Source: Phragmites australis (lineage: Eukaryota > Streptophyta > Magnoliopsida > Poales > Poaceae). From it: a stretch of 64,000 nucleotides of DNA. Made by a program: the position numbers and the translations under genes. Under the pieces are notes generated by a model. The model had not been told where the DNA came from. It made no database searches and worked only from the letters and a program-made list of their open reading frames with translations. The DNA lies in the NCBI RefSeq assembly GCF_958298935.1, contig NC_084928.1, forward strand, positions 21,111,501-21,175,500, read 5' to 3'. Positions 10,819 through 20,393 of the stretch are shown here, piece after piece (position 1 is the first letter of the stretch; each line of letters begins with the position of its first letter).

Positions 10819-12737
10819 CCAAACGTGCCGCTGTAATCACCTCATAAAATTTTCAAGAGCTCAAGCTCGCTTGACTCTCCTCTTTTGCCCTTCGATTAAC
10901 GGCATTCAGCTTGCACAAAATCTCAACAAAGCTAGCCATGGACTGGGCAGGACTCCCATGGCCTGTCCTTCAGAGCATTGTCGACTGCTTCGATGAGCCA
11001 AGGGACTTCATGTCCTCCAGGGCGATCTGCGCTTAGTGGTGTATTGACATCTTGTCACACTTGGTTTTAATGGGCAAAACCAATTGCGGCTTATGTGTGC
11101 CCAGGAAGTTTAACACACGTAAGGACATCACAGGTGAAGTAACAAAAGTAATACTTTAACTTACAACCATTTAACTAATACATTAAAGACTTCACCCAAA
11201 CAACTCTAATAACTAAATGACAGCATCTAAACAACGGTAGCGGGATGAAAGCATCGACAACCAAGCACTCCACATGCACCGACCAGAAGACACGCTGCTA
11301 GAACTCCAGGTCATCGTCTTGGTAATCTTCAAAGTCTTTCACTGAGCAGCATATGTATTGAGGAAGATAGCAATGGTGAGCATATGTAGTACTCAGCAAG
11401 TGTGGTAAAGTAATGACATGCATGCTTATAACAAGAAAAGGCTAACACAAGGTATATTTGTGTAAATGCGAGTAAATAAAATAGTAATGAAATTGAAAAA
11501 CATTAAGCAACTACCAGGAGATCACTACAAAGCATTGTCCATTGATTAGGTCATGTACTCCAACGAATGCTAGCTAGGTGTCTAACTAATATGCTAACCC
11601 TTACCCATATCAGCGTTGTGGTTGGTACGGTAATTCTTGGGTTGTTGCTCCACGGACCGGTCAAACCAACTCTTTGCCCAGGTCCTAGGGTTCCATGTTA
11701 CTAAAACAAGTTCATCATCACCATTGCATATATCCACTAAACAAGTATAAGACACTTCCAAACATCCCAAAAGCATGTCTAAGAAAATCTACCTAAAAAA
11801 CTCATATCAACTACCACTTAGGCTTCAAGAAATGTAAAGGAAGAACTAGGTAAACCCTAACATAGGTGACTACCCATCAAGTTGACAAACATTATATGAA
11901 ATTTTGTAAAACAAAACATCTAAAATATAGGTTCAATATGATCAAGGACACTTGCCTTCTCCTTGCTATTGCTCAGTGTACTCTTGCTCATGGTCTTGAT
12001 GTTCTTCAAATTGATCTGCGGCATTGTTGACTATTTGCATAATTACCGGCAAAGCACACAAACAAAATTCACTAAGAACTGAGCAAAAAAAAATAGAACA
12101 AAAAGTTGAAACCTATCTAGAAAGAAAGAGCACTGAAAAACGAGTTTAACGACGCAAGAATCGCTTAAAACAGAGCTACGACGAAAAAGATATCGCTAAA
12201 ACAATTTTAAGGTTAAATCTAAAAAAAGAAAAGGGCTTATTTTGAATAAAACAAAAAGTTTAGAAACCTTTCCGTAAAAATAGAGGGACCTATTTGTAAT
12301 TTCAAAAAAGTTTAGGGATTAATCTGTAAAAAGATAAGGGTTTTTAGGTAATTACAGAAAAGTTCAAGGGTCTAATTGCAAAAGAGCTATTTTGTGGAAT
12401 TATTTTTGTAATGGAAAAGAAGATTTATGACATCATGTTGATGTCATAAACAGAAAGAAATTATTTTAAAAACCAAAAAGCTAACTGGACTATTTTGCTG
12501 ATGTGGCAAGGTTGCATGGCGGCCACGTCGGACTTATTTGCTAACTGGGATCTATATAGACACATGGCAGTTTCTGATTGGCTGGCGAAGAGGTATTTTG
12601 ATGATCTAATCTAACCGATGATGATGGATTCGATGACTGAGATCAAAGGGACGGCCGGAGAGGGATTTCACGGCGGCGTCGAGGGGAAAGCGATAACACA
12701 CTCGCCGAAAGGTCGCCGGAATCTTGTCGCTGGGGTC

Positions 12738-13655
12738 TAATATGAACAAAGGTTCCCGATCTTCCGAAAGGTTCTGGTAACTCTCGATTTGGTGGAAACG
12801 AGACACAAGTCGATCCGGCTTCCTGACAACACGATCCGAAACCCCGCAATCGCAGCACCACGTCTCCTCTGGTTATCAACCGGCGTTGCACGGTTGACCT
12901 CGCCAAGAAGGCTAAAATCCTTGCCTGCGAATCGAAGAACACAAGCAAGAACAAGGAAGAATGCAACCAAATTGCAGATGAATGATTAATCTCATGAGTT
13001 GGGGTCTCACAAACCGACGAAACGGCGAAACTGTTCTTGACAGAATAATCTAAGCAAAACCTAACCCTAATTAGGGCGGCGGCTACTGTATATAAAGGAT
13101 TAGGGTCGGCCAAGGACCCCTGGACGCGTCCCTAATGGACTCCAACACGATACATGGCCCAACGGACCAAAAACGGTGACGCAGCACCGGGACAGATTCT
13201 GGACGCTGACTTGTTTCGACGTTTTCCGTTGACTCAGAAGGAATTTGGACCTCAAACCAACGCCATTGGTTTCCTTATGAAATTATCTTTCCAACCATAT
13301 GTGAATCGTCGAAAACGGAGTCCGGATGCGTCCTGGGCGTCCGTTTTACTGCTCGCTGGTCCTGGAGGTCGAGGCTGATTCGGACTCGAGTTGGACTGGA
13401 CCTCCTGCTGTTGTTGGACGTCCTAGCCGCTCCTCCACGCCTCCAAGCCTTCCTCTATGTGTCTCCTTGTCCTCTCCATGATTCCTAAGTAATACATAAT
13501 CATTAGGTAGTAATCTATTCTCAAAATTATATAAAGAGTTGCTTAGGAACGAGCTCACCTCTAAATTTAATTGTCGTGCGCGAGCCCTTGTGATTGGACC
13601 TTGAAAGTTCAATGGAGGATCATTGTATGTATCCGAGGGAGTGATGTCCTCATCA
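12738..13655 (-). repeat. 3' LTR of the CRM-like element
   Basis: 918 bp, reading TGATGAGGACATC... to ...GTTCATATTA on the minus strand, so the ends are TG...TA rather than TG...CA. The target duplication GGGTC fixes this boundary. The first 310 bases encode the last ~103 residues of pol. A TATATA core near 13089-13094 is followed by about 350 bp of presumed R-U5. Confidence 0.92.
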
Positions 13656-16498
13656 TCCTCCCCCTCTTGAATTGGAGTCGTCCTCGACTCAAGCTCATCA
13701 TCGGCTCCCAAGTAAGGTTTCAAATCTGCAATGTTAAAAGAAGGACTAACCCCGAACTCTGGTGGCAACTCAAGTTTATATGCATTATCATTTATTTTCT
13801 CAATTATCTTATAAGGACCAGCAGCTCTTGGCATTAATTTAGACTTACGCAGCTCTGGAAACCTATCTTTTCTTAAATGTAACCACACTAAATCACCCGG
13901 TTCAAGTTTGACTTCTTTCCTACCTTCACTACCAGCAATTCTATACTTTTCATTCATCTTTTCGATATTTATTTTAGTTGTTTCATGCAACTTATGAATA
14001 AAATTAGCACGTGCACTAGCATCACTATGTGTTCTTTCAGTGGTAGGTAAAGGCAAAAGATCAATAGGAGCGCGAGGGGTAAAACCATACACTACCTGAA
14101 AAGGACTTACCTTGGTGGTAGAATGTGTTGCCCGATTATAAGCAAACTCCATGTGGGGCAAACATTCTTCCCACATCTTCAAATTTTTCTTCAAAATAGC
14201 TCTCAACATGGTACCCAAAGTGCGGTTCACTACCTCCGTTTGGCCATCAGTTTGTGGGTGGCAAGTAGTAGAAAACAATAGTTTTGTACCCAACTTATTC
14301 CATAGAGTGCGCCAAAAGTGACTCAAAAATTTAGCGTCGCGATCTGAAACAATAGTAGAAGGCATACCATGCAAGCGAACAATCTCTTTGAAAAAGAGGT
14401 CAGCAATATAAACGGCATCATCACTTTTATGACAAGGTATAAAATGTGCCATCTTAGAAAAACGATCCACAACAACAAAAATGCTATCCCTCCCCCTCTT
14501 AGTCCTAGGCAATCCCAAAATAAAGTCCATCGAAATATCTGCCCAAGGAATAGAAGGAACAGGAAGAGGCATATACAAACCATGTGGATTCAAGCGAGAC
14601 TTAGCCTTTTGACATGTGGTACAGCGTGCCACGAACCGCTCAACATCTCTCCTCATCTTTGGCCAACAGAAATGTGTGGCCAACATATCCTCCGTCTTCT
14701 TAGCACCAAAATGTCCCATCAATCCTCCTCCATGTGCTTCCTGCAACAACAAAAGACGAACGGAACCAACTGGAATGCATAGACGGTTAGCTCTAAACAC
14801 AAATCCATCATTGATCACAAACTTGTTCCACGTACGTCCCTCTTTACAGTTCAGCAATACATCTTTAAAATCAGGATCAAGCACATATTGTTCTTTTATT
14901 GAGTCAAGTCCAAAAATTCTATAATCAAGTTGGGACAACAAAGCATATCGTCTAGACAAAGCATCAGCAATTATATTATCCTTCCCTTTCTTGTGTTTGA
15001 TAACATAAGGAAAAGATTCAATAAATTCAACCCACTTAGCATGTCTACGATTCAGATTATGTTGAGAACGAAGATACTTAAGCGATTCATGATCTGAATG
15101 TATAACAAATTCTTTAGGCCACAAATAATGACGCCACGTCTCTAAAGAACGTACAAGTGCATACAATTCCTTATCATACGTAGAGTAATTAAGAACAGGG
15201 CCATGCAATTTTTCGCTAAAGTATGCAACGGGCTTACCTTCTTGCATCAAAACACCTCCAATGCCAACTCCACTAGCATCACATTCTAGCTCAAAGGTCT
15301 TACCAAAATTTGGAAGTTGCAGCAATGACGCGTGCGTAAGCTTGTCCTTCAAAGTGTCAAAGGACTCCTCTTGTGCCTTACCCCAATGGAACACCACACC
15401 TTTCTTTGTCAACTCGTGTAAGGGGGCAGCAATGGCGCTGAAATCCTTCACGAAACGACGATAAAAACCTGCAAGTCCAAGAAAACTTCTCACCTGTTTG
15501 ATGGTTTGGGGCACCGGCCAACTCTTTATGGCTTCAATTTTCATCTCATCCACCTCAATTCCCTGTGGAGTAATAACATAGCCAAGAAAAGAGACTCGAT
15601 CCGTGCAAAAGATGCACTTCTCAAGGTTACCAAATAAACGTGCATCACGTAAAGCATTAAAAACAGCACGTAAGTGATCCATATGTTCATCCAAAGACTT
15701 GCTATAAATCAATATATCATCAAAGTAAACCACCACAAATCGTCCAATAAAAGCTCTTAAAACCTCATTCATCAAACGCATGAAAGTGTTAGGTGCATTA
15801 GTTAAACCAAAAGGCATTACTAACCACTCATATAATCCGAATTTAGTTTTGAAAGCTGTTTTCCATTCATCTCCAAGTTTCATTCTAATTTGGTGGTAAC
15901 CACTACGCAAGTCGATCTTTGTAAAAATTACAGAGCCACACAACTCATCAAGCATATCATCAAGTCTAGGAATAGGATGGCGATATCGAATAGTAATGTT
16001 ATTGATGGCTCTACAATCAACACACATACGCCAAGTACCATCTTTCTTAGGAACCAAAATCACAGGAACAGCACAAGGACTAAGGCTCTCACGTACATAC
16101 CCGCGGTCCAAAAGCTCTTGGACTTGCCGCTGAATTTCCTTAGTCTCCTCGGGATTGGCTCGATACGCAGCACGATTTGGCAATGTTGCTCCCGGGATCA
16201 AATCGATTTGATGCTCTATCCCTCTCATAGGTGGCAGTCCCGGGGGTATCTCAACTGGGAAAACATCCTCATACTCCTGCAAAAGGTTAGTGGCAGCAGG
16301 AGGTATCGAACTAATAACATCATCAAGCGAATACAAAACTCGTTTGCAAACCAAGGTGTAGCAAATATCATTATTAGAAATTTCAGCAAGGTCACTTTTT
16401 AGTGCAAGCATAACACCACCCTTCAATTTTATGCCCTCTACCTTAGAACTAGGTGCAGACTTATCCTTTTTAGGTGGGTAAAGAGAATTAGCAACTTG
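13346..16498 (-). pseudogene. pol: CRM-like pol: RT, RNase H, integrase and LTR-encoded tail
   Basis: Open from just after a TAG at 16501-16499 to the stop at 13346. The frame is that of gag-protease, so this is the second half of one polyprotein. Numbering from the TTG codon at 16426 (there is no ATG near the start): reverse transcriptase with [12 protein letters not shown] (YFDD at 234-237); RNase H with FELECDASG (383), KELYAL (E420) and HSDHESLKY (D445); integrase with the HHCC finger (H565, H572, C602, C605) and DDE residues in [12 protein letters not shown] (D654), VSDRDAKF (D695) and DGQTEVVNR (E731); then a GPxY-like region and [12 protein letters not shown]. From about residue 924 the code lies in the 3' LTR and includes [15 protein letters not shown], without a recognisable classical chromodomain. 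All catalytic residues are present. Expression would need suppression of the upstream TAG, hence pseudogene status is uncertain. Confidence 0.88.
13656..13668 (-). promoter_or_regulatory. Polypurine tract of the CRM-like element
   Basis: AAGAGGGGGAGGA on the minus strand directly abuts the 3' LTR start at 13655. It is the primer for plus-strand DNA synthesis and at the same time codes for part of IQEGEDDED in pol. Confidence 0.9.
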
Positions 16499-18331
16499 CT
16501 AATTTTCAGATTTAGTATCACGCAAATTAGCAGCTCGTTCTTTATCAGCTTGTACAATTTCAGCAGGGGTCATAGGAACCAAAGTAATTTTCTTTCCTTT
16601 ATGCATAAAAGTATATGTATTACTTCTACCATGGTGTATAGCATCATTATCAAATTCCCAAGGTCGACCCAATAAAAGTGAGCAAGCTTCCATAGGTACC
16701 ACATCACAGTCAACATAATCAGCATAGGAACCAATGGAAAAAGAAACTCTGCAAGTTTGTGTTACCTTAGCTTTTCCAGCATCATTAAACCACTGAAGGT
16801 TATATGGATGGGGGTGTTGGCGTGTGGTCAAGCCAAGCTTCTTGACCAAATCTAAACTCACCAAATTATTACAACTACCTCCATCGATGATGACACGTGC
16901 TCGCCGATTTTGGATGACGAAGAAAATCTGGAACAAGTTATGGCGTTGCAGCTTCTCTGGTTGTTGTACCTTTGTGCTGAGCGCCCGCTGCACAATGATG
17001 CTCCTATAGGTCGCTGTGTCATCACTGCCCAAGATTTCGTTGCTCTCCTCAACAACTGGTTCTTCTTCTTCTTCTTCCTCAATGTCAGAGGCGCTGATGT
17101 ACCCATCTTCCGTTGCAATGTATGCCCGCTGACTTGGGCAATCCTTCTGCACATGACCGAATCCATGGCAGCGATGGCACTGAATGCCAGAGGTGCGTCC
17201 CGTTGATGCAACAGAGGAAGCACTCTTGGAAGGTCCCTGCAAAACAGAATTTTTACCTGAGCCTGAAGGTCGTGTAGTGACCGGATTTGGTGTTGTAGCT
17301 GCTTGTTGCTTGCTCGCTGGTGAGGGAGCCCTATAAGTGGATGGTTTGGACAGCCCAAAGGATGGTCCTGTGCGCGGCGTGTATGTGGTGCTGGCCTTGT
17401 ACTTGCCCTGCTGCTCACGCCCCTGCAACTCCTTCTCTGCAAGCATAGCAAACCGAAACAACTGGTTGACATTGTTAAATTCTTTATAATCAATAATATC
17501 CTGGATTTCACGTCTCAAACCCGAATAAAATCGACAAATAGAATCTTCGTTTCCCTCTACTATGCCACAACGCATCAAGCCCTTTTGAAGCTTACCATAA
17601 TAATCCTGCACAGATTTATCTCCCTGTTCTAAGCGCATCAATTTCTTACGCATGTCTCTATGATAAGATGGGGGAACAAATCTATCACGCATAGCAACCT
17701 TAAGCTCTTCCCATGTACGAGGTGTGGCACCATCTGCAGCTAAACCAGTCCACCAAATAATAGCAAAATCTTTAAACTCACTAGTGGCTTGTCTAACTCT
17801 ATGTTGTTCAGGTACTTGGTGGGCACTAAATTTTTGCTCTACTGTCATCTCCCAATCAAGATATCCCTCAGCATCATAATGTCCCGAAAAAGAAGGTATA
17901 GTAAATTTAACCTTAGCATAAGGATCTTCAGGAGCTCGATTATACATACCTCGATGGTGATGGTGATGTGGAACGCCACCCATACCTGTGGTGTTAATGC
18001 GAAGACGACGCCGTAATCTGTTTTGCAATGTCGCCGCTGGATCAACATTAACATCGTCATCATACAACTCATCACCGGTGTTGCTTCCATTCACATCTTC
18101 GTTGTGCACAGGACGGTTTTCCAACGCATTTACCCTGTCGGTGAGCTCAGATAACCGTTTGTCCACCCGCTCAACCGCGTTTGCGAGTTTCATCTCAATT
18201 ATCGCTTCAGTGACAGCCTTGATGACTGTCTCCTTCATCTCCTTCTGAGCATTGTCTACAACAGCTTGTAGCTGCTCTTGGCTGACACACTTCTTGAAGT
18301 CCTTTGGCGTTTTATCTCCTTCAACTGACAT
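16499..18331 (-). CDS. gag: CRM-like gag and protease, start ATG at 18331
   Basis: Structural capsid polyprotein plus aspartic protease. The frame is open from 18355, but the ATG at 18331 (MSVEGDKTPKDF) is the more likely start, 8 codons in. Residues below count from 18355. Residues 27-81 are a predicted coiled coil (EQLQAVVDNAQKEM and following heptads). A short His run follows at 130-134. Residues 148-320 are the Retrotrans_gag capsid domain (PSFSGHYDAEGYLDWEMTVE). The CCHC zinc knuckle is at 393-406 (CHRCHGFGHVQKDC, spacing CX2CX4HX4C). An acidic run of Glu follows at 426-433. The protease active site is DGGS at 491-494, then LLLGRPW at 560-566. The frame ends in TAG at 16501-16499 but the same phase stays open into RT. 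In relatives gag and pol are usually one frame, so the TAG may be a nonsense mutation. Confidence 0.9.
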   Translation of the reverse strand: MSVEGDKTPKDFKKCVSQEQLQAVVDNAQKEMKETVIKAVTEAIIEMKLANAVERVDKRLSELTDRVNALENRPVHNEDVNGSNTGDELYDDDVNVDPAATLQNRLRRRLRINTTGMGGVPHHHHHRGMYNRAPEDPYAKVKFTIPSFSGHYDAEGYLDWEMTVEQKFSAHQVPEQHRVRQATSEFKDFAIIWWTGLAADGATPRTWEELKVAMRDRFVPPSYHRDMRKKLMRLEQGDKSVQDYYGKLQKGLMRCGIVEGNEDSICRFYSGLRREIQDIIDYKEFNNVNQLFRFAMLAEKELQGREQQGKYKASTTYTPRTGPSFGLSKPSTYRAPSPASKQQAATTPNPVTTRPSGSGKNSVLQGPSKSASSVASTGRTSGIQCHRCHGFGHVQKDCPSQRAYIATEDGYISASDIEEEEEEEPVVEESNEILGSDDTATYRSIIVQRALSTKVQQPEKLQRHNLFQIFFVIQNRRARVIIDGGSCNNLVSLDLVKKLGLTTRQHPHPYNLQWFNDAGKAKVTQTCRVSFSIGSYADYVDCDVVPMEACSLLLGRPWEFDNDAIHHGRSNTYTFMHKGKKITLVPMTPAEIVQADKERAANLRDTKSEN

Positions 18332-18355
18332 TGTGGAAAAAAAACACAACAACAA

Positions 18356-19460
18356 ACAGTGAAGGTTATCCCTAATAATCGTACTACAAAGGTGGAGTGG
18401 TGCCTCTCAATCAAGATCAGCAAAGGTAAACACCTTACCAAGCTCTTACCAGGGTTCTTACCAGCAAAGCAAAGGATACCTGGAAGGCGTGCGAGCGATT
18501 GCAGGGATGCAAACCAGTGCTGTCCAGAAGAATCTGTGGAGCTTGGAAGGCACACAAAGAGAACAAATATGTATATGTGGAACACAAATCAGAAACAGAT
18601 AGTAATGCTGAATTATAGTCCCAAGTACTTGTTCTCGTTGCTGGCCTAAAGTGTTGCAAGTACCAAGTATGTGTGATAAACAAGGTGGAGAAACAAGTAT
18701 GATGGATAGCAAGAGCAACAGAAACAAAGAACTAAACAGCACACGCTAACACAGCTCACTTTGCCCTTCTCTATGTGCTCCTCTAGATATTGTTCCTCTT
18801 TTGCCCCTCTCTTTTTTCTATTTTTTTGGGCTGTCGTTGTTTTTTTGGGAAAATTGGACTTTTTCTTTTTATTTTTTTGATATTTTTTTTTCACTTAGGA
18901 GCACACAAGAGGGAAGCACAGAAAATTTGAGCTTAAACAAGTGAAAGACGTGGCCTGTAGAATTTTCTGAAGTTCAGCCGGAAAATGAGAAAAATATTTG
19001 GAAATTGAAACTCAAACTTCGGAGGCGAATTCGGGAATTCTGATTTCGCCGAACCTGACGAAGCGGGGACGAACGGATCCGAAACGCCGTTTCGATGCGA
19101 AAAACTCTGTGACTTTTCTGAAAACGGAGTTCGTACGCGAAAGTTATGCCCGATTTAAGAAACGACTCGAATTAGAGGACAAAACGGGAAGAAAGTGGGG
19201 AAAATATGCGACGGAGGCTAGGGTTTGATGGAAACGGTGGGGAAAAACACATGAACTGGACTCTAACACGACCTAACCAGCAACAAGACCTTGACCAGGA
19301 CACAAACTCAACACGACGAACTCTGAAACTGAAATATGCAAAAGCTAAAGGCGCGGAAGGGTTGTAGGACAGGAAAAAAAACGATATGGCAATGGACTAT
19401 GGAACGAAGGCGAAAACACTCGAAACTAAGGGTAGATATGAACCTGACGGTATACCTGAA
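18356..19460 (-). other. Untranslated leader of the CRM-like element
   Basis: About 1.1 kb between primer binding site and gag. It is purine-rich on the minus strand around 18780-18900, with several runs of A. Short frames on both strands show no known domain. Its length is in keeping with chromovirus leaders. Confidence 0.6.
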
Positions 19461-19474
19461 GCTCTGAATACCAC
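19460..19474 (-). promoter_or_regulatory. Primer binding site (initiator tRNA-Met type) of the CRM-like element
   Basis: Right after the 5' LTR end, the minus strand reads A, then GTGGTATTCAGAGCTTC. This resembles the TGGTATCAGAGC complementary to the 3' end of plant initiator tRNA-Met but has one extra T (TATTC instead of TATC). Confidence 0.8.
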
Positions 19475-19475
19475 T

Positions 19476-20393
19476 TAATATGAACAAAGGTTCCTGATCT
19501 TCCGAAAGGTTCTGGTAACTCTCGATTTGGTGGAAACGAGACACAAGTCGATCCGGCTTCCTGACAACACGATCCGAAACCCCGCAATCGCAGCACCACG
19601 TCTCCTCTGGTTATCAACCGGCGTTGCACGGTTGACCTCGCCAAGAAGGCTAAAATCCTTGCCTGCGAATCGAAGAACACAAGCAAGAACAAGGAAGAAT
19701 GCAACCAAATTGCAGATGAATGATTAATCTCACGAGTTGGGGTCTCACAAACCGACGAAACGGTGAAACTGTTCTTGACAGAATAATCTAAGCAAAACCC
19801 AACCCTAATTAGGGCGGTGGCTACTGTATATAAAGGATTAGGGTCGGCCAAGGACCCCTGGACGCGTCCCTAATGGACTCCAACACGATACATGGCCCAA
19901 CGGACCAAAAACGGTGACGCAGCACCGGGACAGATTCTGGACGCTGACTTGTTTCGACATTTTCCATTGACTCAGAAGGAATTTGGACCTCAAACCAACG
20001 CCATTGGTTTCCTTATGAAATTATCTTTCCAACCATATGTGAATCGTCGAAAACGGAGTCCGGATGCGTCCTGGGCGTCCGTTTTACTGCTCGCTGGTCC
20101 TGGAGGTCGAGGCTGATTCGGACTCGAGTTGGACTGGACCTCCTGCTGTTGTTGGACGTTCTAGCTGCTCCTCCACGCCTCCAAGCCTTCCTCTATGTGT
20201 CTCCTTGTCCTCTCCATGATTCCTAAGCAACACATAATCATTAGGTAGTAATCTATTCTCAAAATTATATAAAGAGTTGCTTAGGAACGAGCTCACCTCT
20301 AAATTTAATTGTCGTGCGCGAGCCCTTGTGATTGGACCTTGAAAGTTCAATGGAGGATCATTGTATGTATCCGAGGGAGTGATGTCCTCATCA
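19476..20393 (-). repeat. 5' LTR of the CRM-like element
   Basis: 918 bp, the same length as the 3' LTR. By eye it differs at about 11 positions, all C/T or G/A transitions. It also encodes the LTR-borne pol tail as an isolated frame (20350-20084). Flanked on the right by the GGGTC duplication. Confidence 0.92.

Larger units (their letters stand above)
12738..20393 (-). mobile_element. CRM-like chromovirus (Ty3-Gypsy), nearly complete
   Basis: A 7,656-bp element on the minus strand with two 918-bp LTRs (19476-20393 as 5' LTR, 12738-13655 as 3' LTR), exact GGGTC duplications (12733-12737 and 20394-20398), a primer binding site, a polypurine tract, and one gag-pol frame broken only by a single in-frame TAG. 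By eye the LTRs differ at about 11 sites, all transitions, roughly 1.2%, so the insertion is recent compared with everything around it. The DGGSCNN protease motif, the TGATGAGGACATC LTR start and a pol frame that runs into the 3' LTR all recall the CRM (centromeric retrotransposon) clade. Clade assignment is from memory of family features and needs a tree. Confidence 0.9.

Noticed and set aside
12606..13113. Minus-strand frame of 156 codons in the 3' LTR and its twin at 19426-19851
   Set aside because: Lies in R-U5 of the CRM-like LTR beyond the pol stop; the frame starts outside the LTR in each copy and shows no domain.
13154..13378. Plus-strand 74-codon frame present in both LTRs (also 19892-20116)
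   Set aside because: Antisense to the pol tail and U3; its conservation is explained by LTR duplication.
16858..17511. Minus-strand 217-codon frame inside gag
   Set aside because: A shadow of gag in another frame, low-complexity Arg/Ser-rich, without independent motifs.
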